Of a stretch of 64,000 bases of DNA, positions 44,768-54,448 are shown piece by piece (the first letter of the stretch is position 1; the number at the start of each line of letters is the position of its first letter). The DNA comes from Variovorax boronicumulans (GTDB lineage: Bacteria > Pseudomonadota > Gammaproteobacteria > Burkholderiales > Burkholderiaceae_C), in assembly GCF_030812215.1 (NCBI RefSeq), contig NZ_JAUSSG010000004.1, positions 372,001-436,000 on the forward strand, read 5' to 3'. The notes beneath the pieces were generated by a model that was not told where the DNA came from, did no database searches, and saw only the letters and a list, made by a program, of their open reading frames with translations. A program made the position numbers and the translations under genes.

Positions 44768-46117
44768 ATGACCGCCTGGCTCGCGCAACGGCCCTGGAAG
44801 CGCGCAGTCGCTTGGCTCGTGTTTCTCGGGCCGCTGTTCTATGCGACCTACGGCTTCGCCAACTGGTGGGCCACCACGCGTGCGAACGTGCCTTCGATGG
44901 CCTTCGACTGGGAGCGGCAGATCCCGTTCTGGCCGTGGACGATCTTTCCGTACTGGACGATCAACGTGTTCTACGCGCTGTCGCTGTTCCTCGCGCGCAG
45001 CAGGCACACGCTGGACCGGCATGCGCTGCGGCTGGTCACGGCCACCTTGATCGCCTGCACCTGCTTCATCCTCTGGCCGCTGCACTTCAGCTTCGGGCAG
45101 CCGCCGGTCGATGGCGCGCCGGCCTTTTTGTTCAATGCGCTGCGCGGTTTCGACCAGCCATTCAACCAGGCGCCCTCGCTGCACATCGCGCTGGCCGTGA
45201 TCCTGTGGGACTGGTACCGGCAGTTCATCCGCCCGCTGTGGGCGCGGCTGGTGCTGCATGTGTGGGCGTTCGCGATTTGCGCCTCGGTGCTCACGACGTG
45301 GCAGCACCACTTCATCGACATTCCGACCGGTGCGCTGCTCGGGGTGGTGTGCGTGTGGCTGTGGCCGCTGGAGCGGGTGGTGTCGATGCGGCGTTCCTGG
45401 CAAGTCACGCGCGATCCACAGCGCTGGAAGCTCGCGGGGTTCTATGCGGTGGGTGCGTCGCTGCTCCTCGCCGCGGCCTTGTACGGCGGCGGCATGTGGC
45501 TCTGGCTCGCGTGGCCGGCCGCATCGCTCGCCTTCGTGGCGCTCAACTACATCGGCTTCGGCGCGCGCGGCTTCCAGATGGATGGACACGGCCGCATGGG
45601 TTGGGCGGCGCGCTGGATCTTCGCGCCCTACCGGCTCGGCGCCGCGATCAACGCCTGGCTCTGGACGCGCAAGCTGCCCGCGTCGGTCGAGGTGGTGCCT
45701 GGCTTGCGGCTCGGCCGGCGTCCCACGCACGCCGAATGGCTCGCCGCCGGCAAGCCGCGCCTGGTGAGCCTGTGCGCCGAACTGCAGATGCCGGCCGGTG
45801 TGCCGCATGCACGCTGCGTGCCCTTGCTCGACCTGACGGTGCCGCCAACCGTGCGGCTGCAGCGCGCGGCCGTGGTCATCGAAGGCCAGCGACGCAACGC
45901 AGAGGGCGCGCCGGTGTGGGTCTGCTGTGCGCTCGGCTTTTCTCGCAGCGCCGCGGCGGTGATCGCCTGGCTGGGTTGCTACGGCTCGACGGGCGGCCTC
46001 GCGCAAGCCGAAGACGCGGTGCGCCGTGCGCGGCCGCAGATCGTGCTGCGCCCCGCGTGGCTGAGTTCGCTCGCGCTGCTCCGTCACTCCGTGCGGGAGG
46101 TGCCACCCCATGACTGA
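44768..46117 (+). CDS. PAP2 phosphatase - dual-specificity phosphatase fusion membrane protein
   Basis: A 449-residue protein. The N-terminal 230 residues have six hydrophobic helices and PAP2-type motifs (QAPSLHIAL and HHFIDIPTGALLG), the lipid phosphate phosphatase active site. The C-terminal part is a dual-specificity/tyrosine phosphatase domain with the P-loop CCALGFSRS, so the nucleophile Cys and Arg are kept but the usual His before Cys is Cys. It could remove phosphate from phosphatidic or phosphatidyl-alcohol phosphate. It overlaps the following gene by 8 bases. Confidence 0.84.
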   Translation: MTAWLAQRPWKRAVAWLVFLGPLFYATYGFANWWATTRANVPSMAFDWERQIPFWPWTIFPYWTINVFYALSLFLARSRHTLDRHALRLVTATLIACTCFILWPLHFSFGQPPVDGAPAFLFNALRGFDQPFNQAPSLHIALAVILWDWYRQFIRPLWARLVLHVWAFAICASVLTTWQHHFIDIPTGALLGVVCVWLWPLERVVSMRRSWQVTRDPQRWKLAGFYAVGASLLLAAALYGGGMWLWLAWPAASLAFVALNYIGFGARGFQMDGHGRMGWAARWIFAPYRLGAAINAWLWTRKLPASVEVVPGLRLGRRPTHAEWLAAGKPRLVSLCAELQMPAGVPHARCVPLLDLTVPPTVRLQRAAVVIEGQRRNAEGAPVWVCCALGFSRSAAAVIAWLGCYGSTGGLAQAEDAVRRARPQIVLRPAWLSSLALLRHSVREVPPHD

Positions 46118-46550
46118 CAACGACCGCGCCACCTGCGCCGCGCTCGCCGGCCTGCTGCGTGCCTTCATGGTGCTGGCGATCTGGGGCTTTGCGCTGACGA
46201 GCATCGCGGCGCTGGTGCTCGCGCTCACGCTGCGCTCACTGCCGACCACGCCCACCATGGGCTTCGGCGCGGTGGTGATCCTCGGCGTGCTCGAACGCTA
46301 TTTCGCCTTCCGGCTGCGACTGGACCAGACGCTGTTCGGCGACCTGGCGCACGGCACCATCGCCTCGCTCGATGCGCTCGACCGCGCGCTGGACCGCCTG
46401 GGCCTTCGCAATGCGGCATCGTCGCCTTCCACACGGCCGCTCGACGACCGCGTGCAGGGCACCCGCCAACTCATGCAGCGCCATGCCATCGTGGTGGCCT
46501 GCCAGAGCGCCATGTTCCTTCTTGCCTTGATGACACAGGATTTCTCTTGA
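46110..46550 (+). CDS. Small membrane protein of the lipid operon
   Basis: A 146-residue product with two membrane segments near the N-terminus (about residues 15-40 and 48-62) and one at the C-terminus (AIVVACQSAMFLLALM). The middle is helical and charged. No family is recognised. It overlaps both neighbours (8 bases before, TTGA after), so it is an integral part of the operon. Confidence 0.65.
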   Translation: MTDNDRATCAALAGLLRAFMVLAIWGFALTSIAALVLALTLRSLPTTPTMGFGAVVILGVLERYFAFRLRLDQTLFGDLAHGTIASLDALDRALDRLGLRNAASSPSTRPLDDRVQGTRQLMQRHAIVVACQSAMFLLALMTQDFS

Positions 46551-47269
46551 CCGACGAAAACGAGAACAACAAGAGCAGCGACAAGCCCAAGCCCGAAAGC
46601 ACGGTGCTGCGCCGCGCGCTCGCCGTGGTGGCGGGCAAGCTCATCATCGGCGCGGCGGGCCTGCTGACAGGCGTGCGTGCCATCTGGAGCGGCACCACGC
46701 CCAAGGCCGAGCAGACGCTCTATTTCGCCAATCACACGAGCCACGGCGACTTCGTGCTGCTGTGGGCCACATTGCCGCCCGACCTGCGTGCCCTCACCCG
46801 GCCGGTGGCGGGGCAGGACTACTGGATGGCCTCGAAGGTGCGCCAGTTCATCGGCGCCGACGTGTTCAACGCACTCATGATCCGCCGCGACGGCTCGGGC
46901 CAGGGCGACAACCCGGTCGAGCAGATGAAGGAGGCGCTGGAAGGCGGCGACTCGCTCATCATGTTTCCCGAGGGCACGCGCAACACCGGCGACGAGATCC
47001 TGCTGCCGCTCAAGAGCGGCCTCTTCCACCTGGCCCGCGCCTGCCCCAACGTGCGGCTCGTGCCAGTGTGGATCGAGAACCTCAAGCGCGTGCTGCCCAA
47101 GGGCACGCTGGTGCCGATTCCGCTGGCCTGCACGGTGCGCTTCGGCGCGCCGATCGTGCTGGCGGAGGGTGAGGATAAAAACACATTCATAGCCCGCGCG
47201 CGCGCCGCCATGCTCGACCTGCGCCCCGAATACGACCGCAACGACAAGGCCGAGGGCGCCGCATCATGA
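46547..47269 (+). CDS. 1-acylglycerol-3-phosphate O-acyltransferase (PlsC-like)
   Basis: A 240-residue product starting at TTG 46547 that overlaps the previous stop. The acyltransferase motifs are clear: NHTSHGD (block I, H-x4-D) near residue 63 and FPEGTRNTGDE (block III). It would acylate lysophosphatidate or a related lysolipid, giving phosphatidate for the CdsA encoded next. The N-terminus has one hydrophobic segment. TTG is supported by the operon's regular overlaps. Confidence 0.88.
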   Translation: MTDENENNKSSDKPKPESTVLRRALAVVAGKLIIGAAGLLTGVRAIWSGTTPKAEQTLYFANHTSHGDFVLLWATLPPDLRALTRPVAGQDYWMASKVRQFIGADVFNALMIRRDGSGQGDNPVEQMKEALEGGDSLIMFPEGTRNTGDEILLPLKSGLFHLARACPNVRLVPVWIENLKRVLPKGTLVPIPLACTVRFGAPIVLAEGEDKNTFIARARAAMLDLRPEYDRNDKAEGAAS

Positions 47270-48222
47270 TGGAACTGTCTCCTTTCGCGTGGACCACGCT
47301 CAAGCTCTTCGGCGGCGTCTTCGGCGTGCTGGTGCTGGCCTCGGCCATCGGCGCGCTGCTCAAGTGGCGGGTGGCGCACGGCCAGCCGCATTCGGTGATC
47401 GACAACCTCAACTCGCGCGTGAACGCGTGGTGGGTGATGGTCGCGGTGATCGGGCTGGCCTTCGCGTTCGGCAAGGGCGGCGTGATCGTGCTGTTCTACC
47501 TGATCTCGTTCTATGCGCTGCGCGAGTTCATCAGCCTCGCGTACACGCGGCGCGGCGACCATGCGGCGATCGCGCTCGCGTTCTTCGTCGCGCTGCCGGG
47601 GCAGTACTTCTTGATCTGGATCGAGTGGTACGGGCTCTATTCGATCTTCATCCCGGTCTACGCCTTCCTGATCCTGCCGATCCTCGCGGCCGTGGGCGGC
47701 GACACGCAGCGCTTTCTGGAGCGCACCTCCAAGATCCAGTGGGGCCTGATGGTGTGCGTGTTCTGCATCAGCCACGTGCCCGCGCTGCTCACGCTCCAGA
47801 TTCCGGGCTTCGAGGGCCGCAACCTCCTGTTGATCGCGTTCCTGGTGATCGTGGTGCAGGGCAGCGACGTGCTGCAGTACGTGTGGGGCAAGCTCTTCGG
47901 CAAGCGAAAGGTGGCGCCCGAGCTTTCGCCCTCCAAGACCTGGGAAGGCCTGATCGGCGGCGTGGCGAGCGCCACCGCGCTGGGCGCGGCGCTCTACTGG
48001 GCGACGCCGTTCAACCCGTGGCAGGCGGCGTTGATGGCTTTCATGATCTGCTTCATGGGCTTCTTCGGCGGCCTCGTGATGTCGGCCATCAAGCGCGACC
48101 GCGGTGTGAAGGACTGGGGCTCGATGATCGAAGGCCATGGCGGCATGCTCGACCGGCTGGATTCGGTGATCTTCGCGGCGCCGATCTACTTTCACGCGGT
48201 GCGTTACTGGTGGGTGCCGTGA
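47266..48222 (+). CDS. cdsA: Phosphatidate cytidylyltransferase
   Basis: A 318-residue polytopic protein with about eight hydrophobic segments. The CdsA signature is present at its C-terminal end: SAIKRDRGVKDWG, then HGGMLDRLDSV. It makes CDP-diacylglycerol from phosphatidate and CTP. Together with the acyltransferase before it and the CDP-alcohol transferase at the head of the operon it gives a self-contained branch of phospholipid synthesis. It could be a second CdsA, since the usual copy lies with lipid A or isoprenoid genes. I cannot confirm a second copy from this window. Confidence 0.88.
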   Translation: MMELSPFAWTTLKLFGGVFGVLVLASAIGALLKWRVAHGQPHSVIDNLNSRVNAWWVMVAVIGLAFAFGKGGVIVLFYLISFYALREFISLAYTRRGDHAAIALAFFVALPGQYFLIWIEWYGLYSIFIPVYAFLILPILAAVGGDTQRFLERTSKIQWGLMVCVFCISHVPALLTLQIPGFEGRNLLLIAFLVIVVQGSDVLQYVWGKLFGKRKVAPELSPSKTWEGLIGGVASATALGAALYWATPFNPWQAALMAFMICFMGFFGGLVMSAIKRDRGVKDWGSMIEGHGGMLDRLDSVIFAAPIYFHAVRYWWVP

Positions 48223-48845
48223 GCACGGCGGCCGCCAAAAAAGTGGTGAAGCCCGCAGCGAAAGCGGAGCGCATCGTCGACGACGCGCCGGTCGAATGCG
48301 CCAATGCCGCAGCATTGAAGCGCTGGTACAAAAGCCACCATGCCACCCACGCCGGCGTGTGGCTGCGCATCGCGAAGAAAGCCAGCGGCATCGCCTCCAT
48401 CGACCACCCCGAGGCGCTGGAGATCGCGCTGTGCTTCGGATGGATCGACGGGCAGCGCAAGGGCGACGGCGAACAGTATTTCCTGCAGCGCTTCACGCCG
48501 CGCACCGCGCGCAGCACCTGGTCGAAGATCAACCGCGACAAGGCGTTGAAGCTGATCGAAGAAGAACGCATGCAGCCGGCCGGGCTGGCCGAGGTGGAAC
48601 GCGCGAAGGCCGACGGGCGCTGGGAAGCCGCCTACGACGCCGCGAGCGTGGCGACCGTGCCGCCCGATCTGCAGGCCGCGCTCGACGCCAACAAGAAAGC
48701 CGCGAAATTCTTCGCCACGCTGGACTCGCGCAATCGCTACGCGGTGCTGTTTCGCACACAGGGCGCGAAGAAGCTGGAGACGCGTGCGCGGCGCATCGCG
48801 CAGTTCGTGGCGATGCTCGCGAAGGGCGAGAAGATCCATCCCTGA
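48219..48845 (+). CDS. YdeI/OmpD-associated family protein
   Basis: A 208-residue cytoplasmic protein from GTG 48219, overlapping the cdsA stop (GTGA). The segments HATHAGVWLRIAKK, EALEIALCFGWIDGQRK, FTPRTARSTWSKIN and a C-terminal RYAVLFRTQGAKK region are those of the YdeI/OmdA family. Its biochemical activity is unknown. It is the last gene of the lipid operon. It may be a bystander, as its function there is not evident. Confidence 0.82.
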   Translation: MSTAAAKKVVKPAAKAERIVDDAPVECANAAALKRWYKSHHATHAGVWLRIAKKASGIASIDHPEALEIALCFGWIDGQRKGDGEQYFLQRFTPRTARSTWSKINRDKALKLIEEERMQPAGLAEVERAKADGRWEAAYDAASVATVPPDLQAALDANKKAAKFFATLDSRNRYAVLFRTQGAKKLETRARRIAQFVAMLAKGEKIHP

Positions 48846-48852
48846 GGCAAGC

Positions 48853-49746
48853 TCAGTCCTGGACCTCGTCCATCACGCGCGACCGTCCCAGCCAGAAGCC
48901 GAGGATCAAGCCCACGGTGCCGGAGCCGATGCCGCCCCAGAGGCTCAGGAAATTGAAGACGTTGTAGTGGCCCGGCTGCTGCGCCAGCTCGCTTGCCAGC
49001 TCCGGCTCGACCAGCCCGCCCAGGCTTCGCGCGGCCGCGAAATCGAAGGCCGCATCGCCCAGGAAGCCCACCGCCAGCAGCATCGGCAGCACGGTCAGGA
49101 ACGGAAACCATGCGCCGCGCACCTTGCGCCACTCCAGCAGGTAGGCGGCCACCAGCAGCACCGCCCCCGCGCCGATGAGGCCGAGCACGATGGGGCGGCG
49201 GGCCAGCGGCAACAGCCAGGGCCAGGCCCACTGCAGCGGCAAGAGAGGCCACTCCGCCTGAGGCGCGAGACCGCCCGGCCGCGCGAAGGCCTGCCAGCCC
49301 AGCGCGAGCGTGGCACGGCCCACCAGCGCAGACACACAGGCCACGGCCGCAACGCCCAGGCAACCGATGCGCTGCCATGAAGAGCGAGGCTCGGGGAAGA
49401 CATGCGGCGGCATGATGGTCTGCGTGTAGCTGCCGCGGCTCCAGCGCTTCGTCACCACGACGGTCTGTGGCGGGGGTGGTGTCAGTTCGCCGCGGACCAG
49501 CCAGTCGGTCGCGAGGATCGCCAGCGCAAACGCCATCGCCGCGGTGAGCCACGCGCAGGCGCCCGGCATGTCGATGAAGCCGGCCGGCGTCATCATCGGC
49601 AGGTTCCCGTAGACGATGCCCGCGCATCCGTAGACCAGCAGAATCGGCACGCAGCCGATCAGGGCCGCGCGCATGAGCAGCGAGTCGCTGTGGACCGACT
49701 CGTGGCGCAGCGCCTCGACGCGCGACCATGCGCCTCGCAGGCTCAC
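48853..49746 (-). CDS. Hypothetical integral membrane protein downstream of ruvA
   Basis: A 297-residue protein with about six hydrophobic helices (from [21 protein letters not shown] to [14 protein letters not shown]). A Pro-rich cytoplasmic or periplasmic loop ([17 protein letters not shown]) lies in the middle. No family is recognised. It overlaps the ruvA stop by four bases, so it is cotranscribed, but nothing ties it to recombination. Confidence 0.6.
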   Translation of the reverse strand: MSLRGAWSRVEALRHESVHSDSLLMRAALIGCVPILLVYGCAGIVYGNLPMMTPAGFIDMPGACAWLTAAMAFALAILATDWLVRGELTPPPPQTVVVTKRWSRGSYTQTIMPPHVFPEPRSSWQRIGCLGVAAVACVSALVGRATLALGWQAFARPGGLAPQAEWPLLPLQWAWPWLLPLARRPIVLGLIGAGAVLLVAAYLLEWRKVRGAWFPFLTVLPMLLAVGFLGDAAFDFAAARSLGGLVEPELASELAQQPGHYNVFNFLSLWGGIGSGTVGLILGFWLGRSRVMDEVQD

Positions 49747-50315
49747 TTGGCCAGGGCCTTCAGTGCCAGCTTGATGCCTTCGCTCACCGTCGCATCCTTC
49801 GGCAGCGCCTTGAGCGCGAGCGCCGCTTCCTTGTCGCTGTAGCCCAGCGCAATCAGTGCCTGCAGGATGTCGGCCTGCGCATCAGAGGCCGCGTGCGTGG
49901 GCAGGCCGATGTCGGCGCCCAGCTTGCCCTTGAGTTCGAGCAGCAACCGCTCGGCGGTCTTCTTGCCGATGCCCGGGATCTTCACGAGCCGGCCGAGCTC
50001 CTGCGTGGTGATCGCCTGCGACAGCTCGCCCACGCTCATGCCCGAGAGCAGGCCCAGCGCGGTGCGCGGGCCCACGCCGGTGATCTTGATGAGCTGACGG
50101 AAAGCTGCGCGCTCCTCGGCGGTGCCGAAACCGTAGAGAATCTGCGCGTCCTCGCGCACCACGAAGTGCGTGAGCAGCGAAACGCGCTCTCCGGTGCCGG
50201 GCAGGTTGTAGAACGTGCTCATCGGCACATCGACCTCGTAGCCGACGCCGTTGCAGTCCACCACCACTTGCGGTGGGTTGCGCTCGGCAAGTACGCCGGT
50301 GAGTTTGCCTATCAT
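49743..50315 (-). CDS. ruvA: Holliday junction DNA-binding protein RuvA
   Basis: A 190-residue protein with the RuvA three-domain order: N-terminal OB fold ([11 protein letters not shown], then [17 protein letters not shown]), two helix-hairpin-helix units ([15 protein letters not shown] and [19 protein letters not shown]), and the C-terminal RuvB-binding domain ([16 protein letters not shown]). Its start is only 20 bp from the divergent ybeZ start. ruvB is 7.5 kb away in this window on the same strand. Confidence 0.97.
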   Translation of the reverse strand: MIGKLTGVLAERNPPQVVVDCNGVGYEVDVPMSTFYNLPGTGERVSLLTHFVVREDAQILYGFGTAEERAAFRQLIKITGVGPRTALGLLSGMSVGELSQAITTQELGRLVKIPGIGKKTAERLLLELKGKLGADIGLPTHAASDAQADILQALIALGYSDKEAALALKALPKDATVSEGIKLALKALAK

Positions 50316-50335
50316 GGGTGCCCTTTTTCCTTGAA

Positions 50336-51286
50336 ATGTCCGGCGTGATTCTGCGACACACCTTTACCCCACCGAACAACTCGCGCCTCGGACACCTGTG
50401 CGGACCGCTCGATGCCCATCTGCGTCGCATCGAGGAAGCGCTGGGCGTGAAGATCGCGCACCGCCACGAACAGTTCAAGGTCGACGGCCCCAAGGCCCCG
50501 GCGCAACGCGCGATGGACGTGCTGCAGGCGCTGTACGAAATCGCCCAGCGCCCGATCGACCCCGCCGTGGTGCAGCTCACGCTGGCCGGCGACGGCTCGA
50601 TGAGCGACGAGGACGCGGCCATGCTGGTCACCCGCCGCGCCGACCTGCGCGCGCGCACGCCGACGCAGGCGCTGTACCTGGACAACATCGCCAAGCACGA
50701 CATCACCTTCGGCATCGGCCCGGCAGGCACCGGCAAGACCTACCTCGCGGTGGCCTGCGCGGTCGATGCGCTGGAACGCGCGGCGGTGCAGCGCATCGTG
50801 CTCACGCGGCCGGCCGTGGAAGCGGGCGAGCGGCTCGGCTTTCTGCCGGGCGACCTGACGCAGAAGGTCGATCCCTACCTGCGGCCGCTGTACGACGCGC
50901 TCTACGACCTCATGGGCTACGAGAAGGTGCAGAAGGCCTTCGAGCGCAACGCGCTGGAGATCGCGCCGCTGGCCTTCATGCGCGGGCGTACGCTGAACAA
51001 CGCGTTCGTGATCCTGGACGAAGCGCAGAACACCACGGTCGAGCAGATGAAGATGTTCCTCACGCGCATCGGCTTCGGCGCGAAGGCGGTGGTGACAGGC
51101 GACGTGAGCCAGATCGATCTGCCCAAGCAGCAACTGAGCGGACTGATCGACGCCGAGCGCGTGCTCAGGCGCGTGAGCGGCATCGCGATCACGCACTTCA
51201 CGAGTGCCGACGTGGTGCGGCATCCGCTGGTGGCGAAGATCGTCGATGCCTACGACGGACAACGCAAGCGCAGCGGCGCGCACTGA
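50336..51286 (+). CDS. ybeZ: PhoH-like ATPase (YbeZ)
   Basis: A 316-residue ATPase. Walker A GPAGTGKT lies at about residues 128-135 and Walker B is [10 protein letters not shown]. The [19 protein letters not shown] segment is the PhoH signature. It works with the RNase YbeY encoded next in ribosome/RNA quality control. An alternative TTG lies at 50331. The 20-bp gap to divergent ruvA means its promoter must overlap the ruvA coding sequence or the true start lies slightly downstream. Confidence 0.94.
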   Translation: MSGVILRHTFTPPNNSRLGHLCGPLDAHLRRIEEALGVKIAHRHEQFKVDGPKAPAQRAMDVLQALYEIAQRPIDPAVVQLTLAGDGSMSDEDAAMLVTRRADLRARTPTQALYLDNIAKHDITFGIGPAGTGKTYLAVACAVDALERAAVQRIVLTRPAVEAGERLGFLPGDLTQKVDPYLRPLYDALYDLMGYEKVQKAFERNALEIAPLAFMRGRTLNNAFVILDEAQNTTVEQMKMFLTRIGFGAKAVVTGDVSQIDLPKQQLSGLIDAERVLRRVSGIAITHFTSADVVRHPLVAKIVDAYDGQRKRSGAH

Positions 51287-51287
51287 G

Positions 51288-51746
51288 ATGGCGCTGCCGG
51301 CACTTTCTCTCTCGCTGCAGTTCGGGCGCTTCAAGGGCGTCGAGCGGCACCGCGCCGCGCTGCCGCGCCACAGCGTCGCACGCTGCATCCGCCATGCGCT
51401 GGACATCGACGGCGAGATCACGGTGCGCATCGTCGATGCCGACGAAGGCCAGCGTCTGAACCGCGAGTTCCGCGGCAAGGACTACGCGACCAACGTCCTG
51501 ACCTTCGACTATGCGCAGAGCCCGGTCGCGATGGCCGACCTGGTGCTGTGCGCCCCGGTGGTCGCGCGCGAGGCGAAGGAGCAGCGCAAGACGCTGGCCG
51601 CGCACTACGCGCACCTGCTGGTGCACGGCACGCTGCACGCACAGGGCTGGGACCACGAGACCAGCGAAGCCGACGCCGACGAGATGGAGGCGTACGAGAT
51701 CCAGATCCTCGCGGAGCTGGGCATCCGCAATCCCTACGGCAAGTAG
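51288..51746 (+). CDS. ybeY: Endoribonuclease YbeY
   Basis: A 152-residue product beginning ATG 51288, two bases after the ybeZ stop. The metal-binding motif H-x3-H-x5-H is visible in [16 protein letters not shown], preceded by [15 protein letters not shown]. YbeY processes 16S rRNA 3' ends and takes part in ribosome quality control. ybeZ-ybeY is the standard order. Confidence 0.95.
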   Translation: MALPALSLSLQFGRFKGVERHRAALPRHSVARCIRHALDIDGEITVRIVDADEGQRLNREFRGKDYATNVLTFDYAQSPVAMADLVLCAPVVAREAKEQRKTLAAHYAHLLVHGTLHAQGWDHETSEADADEMEAYEIQILAELGIRNPYGK

Positions 51747-52186
<440 letters not shown>

Positions 52187-52190
<4 letters not shown>

Positions 52191-53113
52191 GGTTTTTGTT
52201 CTTCCGCGATCTGGGTGATCTGAGTGGCGCGCGCTTCCATGGTCAGCGGCAGCAGCTGGATGGTGACGCGCAGGCCGGGCACGGCGTCCATCAGGGCCTG
52301 CTCGAGTTCGTCACGAAGGCTGGCGGCGCTCTGCAAGGTCCAGTCGCCGGGCACGTGCATGTGCAGGTCGGCAAAGCGACGCTGGCCGGCGCCGCGCGTC
52401 ACCATGTCGTCGAAACGCAGCCGGCCGCCGTCGGGCTGGCGGGCTGCGAAGGCGTCGAGCGTGGCGCGCACGATGGCGAGCGTTTCGGCGTCCAGCGCTT
52501 CGTCCATCAGGCCCTGCGAGGAGCGCCACACCAGCTTCACGCCCTCGCGCACGATGTTGAGCGCCACGCCGATGGCCAGGAGCGGGTCGAGCCACAACCA
52601 GCCGCTGAAGTGCACGCCGACGATGCCGACGACCACGGCGGCGGAGGTCCACACGTCGGTCATCAGGTGGCGGCCGTCGGCCTCCAGCGCGATGGAGCGG
52701 TGGGTGCGCGCCGCGCGGAACAGCATCACCGCCAGCGCCGCATTGAGGCCCGAGCTGAACACCGACAGCGCCAGGCCCCAGCCCAGTTGCTCGAGCGGCT
52801 GCGGCGACAGCAGCCGCTGCACCGACACCCAGAGGATCGCCGCCGCGGCGCCGACGATCAGGATGCCTTCGAAACCGGAGGAAAAGTACTCGGCCTTGTG
52901 GTGGCCATAGGGATGGTCGTCGTCGGCCGGCCGCTCGGCGATGGTCACCATTGCCAAGGCGAACATGGCGCTGGCAAGATTGACGAACGACTCCATCGCA
53001 TCGGAGATCAGACCCATCGAATTCGTCATGTAGCCCGCCAGCCCCTTGAGCACGATGGTGGCCAGGGCAACTACCACGGAGACGCGAAGCAGTGTTTTGG
53101 GAGTGAGCGTCAT
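52187..53113 (-). CDS. CDF family cation efflux protein, FieF-like
   Basis: A 308-residue transporter from ATG 53113. Helix 2 carries DAMESFVNL, with the site-A ligand D in SDAMES. Helix 5 shows [14 protein letters not shown] (H-x-x-x-D). [10 protein letters not shown] and a cytoplasmic C-terminal domain with several His ([12 protein letters not shown]) are typical of Fe/Zn exporters like FieF. There is no long His loop, unlike the CDF at 40172. The dtd gene follows with an overlapping start. Confidence 0.88.
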
Positions 53114-53265
53114 GGACAACCGGGACGATGAATCGACAAAAGACGACGCAAAAAACGGCAAAAGGCCGCAAGATAGCGCTGAATTATCGACGCAGTGTCT
53201 ATATGTAACGCCTTCGGCTTAATATTTTGACTATTGCGAAACATTCTTCGCAGAGAGTCGGGACG

Positions 53266-53763
53266 ATGAAAAACTTTTTGAACATTCTGGGCGGCCTCGC
53301 CCTGCTGGGCGCCACCGCGATCGCCCAAGCCCAAGCACCTCAGCAGCAGCCGGCTACGCCGGCCGCCGCGGTTGCCGACCTCCAGGCCGGTTTCGTGAAA
53401 TCGGTGCGCGGCAATGTGCAGCTGCTCGGTGCCGCTGGCACCACCCGCACCGCTGCCGCCGGCGATGCCCTGGGGGCCGTCGACCGCATCGTGACCGGCC
53501 CCGACTCCTCGGCCGCCGTGGTGCTGCGGGACGACACGACGCTGGTGGTCGGTCCTTCCTCGCGCCTGGACCTGAAGGAATTCCACTTCGATTCCACCAC
53601 CCGCGACGGCGGCCTGCTGGTCTCGCTGCTGCGCGGCTCGATGCGCATGATCACGGGCCTGATCGGCAAGACCAACCCCGATGCGGTACGGGTCGAGACG
53701 CAGACCGCCACCATCGGCATTCGCGGCACCGACTTCATCGTTCAAGCCGACGGAAAGCCCTGA
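53266..53763 (+). CDS. Exported FecR-domain protein
   Basis: A 165-residue product from ATG 53266 with a signal peptide ending QAQA-P (about residue 23). The mature part matches a FecR domain: GFVKSVRGNVQLLG, then GDALGAVDRIVTGPDSS, VLRDDTTLVVGPSSRLDL and VETQTATIGIRGTDFIV. In this family it is exported and binds or signals at the envelope. It overlaps the OmpA-like gene downstream by one base. The two-gene layout recalls the FecR-OmpA-CHASE2 cyclase operons, but no cyclase follows. Confidence 0.82.
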   Translation: MKNFLNILGGLALLGATAIAQAQAPQQQPATPAAAVADLQAGFVKSVRGNVQLLGAAGTTRTAAAGDALGAVDRIVTGPDSSAAVVLRDDTTLVVGPSSRLDLKEFHFDSTTRDGGLLVSLLRGSMRMITGLIGKTNPDAVRVETQTATIGIRGTDFIVQADGKP

Positions 53764-54383
53764 TGACAATGCGCATGTCGCCCCGCCCACTCCTTCTTCT
53801 TGCCACTGCACTGATCACCGCATTGCTAGCCGCCTGCTCGACACCGGGCACGCGGGTGGTGCTGCTGCCGCAGGCCGACGGCAAGCCGTCCGCCGTCGTG
53901 GTGCGCGCCAAGGACGGGGAAGAAGTCCTTTCCAAGCCCTACCAGCGTGCAACCGCCGCGGTGGGCGCCAGCGGCGCGCCGGTGGTCGACCAGGCCGATC
54001 CGGCCAAGATCCAGGCAGAGAACAAGCCGCTCTTCGACATGCGCCCGCCTCCGCCGCAGCGCTATACCGTGTTCTTCGAAGTCGGCGGCACCACGCTGAC
54101 GCCGGCTTCGCAGCAGATCATGACCGAGGCACTGGCCGCGGCGCTGGCACGCAGCGGCGGCGACATCGTGGTGACGGGCCATACCGACACCAAGGGCAGC
54201 GGCGAATCGAACGACCAGCTGTCGCGCCGCCGGGCGCAGGAAGTGGTTCAGCTGTTCGTCGAGCGGCAGTTCCCGGCCAACCGCGTCGAGGCCGTCGGCC
54301 GCGGCGAGCGCGACCTGGCCGTGCCGACCGCCGACGAGGTGGACGAGCCGCGCAACCGGCGGGTCACCATCGAAGTCCGGTGA
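53763..54383 (+). CDS. OmpA-family lipoprotein
   Basis: A 206-residue protein with lipobox LAAC (C25). The C-terminal 110 residues are an OmpA-like peptidoglycan-binding domain: VFFEVGGTTLTPASQQ, VVTGHTDTKGSGESN, LSRRRAQEV and VGRGERD near the end, with NRRVTIEVR last. It would anchor to the outer membrane and bind peptidoglycan. Start ATG 53763 overlaps the fecR stop (TGATG), so the genes are translationally coupled. Confidence 0.88.
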   Translation: MTMRMSPRPLLLLATALITALLAACSTPGTRVVLLPQADGKPSAVVVRAKDGEEVLSKPYQRATAAVGASGAPVVDQADPAKIQAENKPLFDMRPPPPQRYTVFFEVGGTTLTPASQQIMTEALAAALARSGGDIVVTGHTDTKGSGESNDQLSRRRAQEVVQLFVERQFPANRVEAVGRGERDLAVPTADEVDEPRNRRVTIEVR

Positions 54384-54385
54384 TC

Positions 54386-54405
54386 GATCAATCGGGTGAT
54401 TGATC
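54386..54405 (+). terminator. 8-bp hairpin after the OmpA-family gene
   Basis: GATCAATC (54386-54393, read with neighbouring bases) and GATTGATC (54398-54405) pair around a 4-base loop, just after the stop at 54383. It lies directly before the stronger terminator at 54419. Confidence 0.45.
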
Positions 54406-54418
54406 AGACAGGAAAGCA

Positions 54419-54440
54419 AAAAGGCCCTGAGGGGCCTTTT
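54419..54440. terminator. Bidirectional intrinsic terminator between ompA-like gene and tyrS
   Basis: AAAAGGCCC (54419-54427) and GGGCCTTTT (54432-54440) form a 9-bp stem with a 4-base loop. T-rich bases follow on the plus side and the A-run gives a T-run on the minus side, so it can end both the FecR/OmpA and the tyrS transcripts. Confidence 0.85.
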
Positions 54441-54448
54441 CTTTTGGG

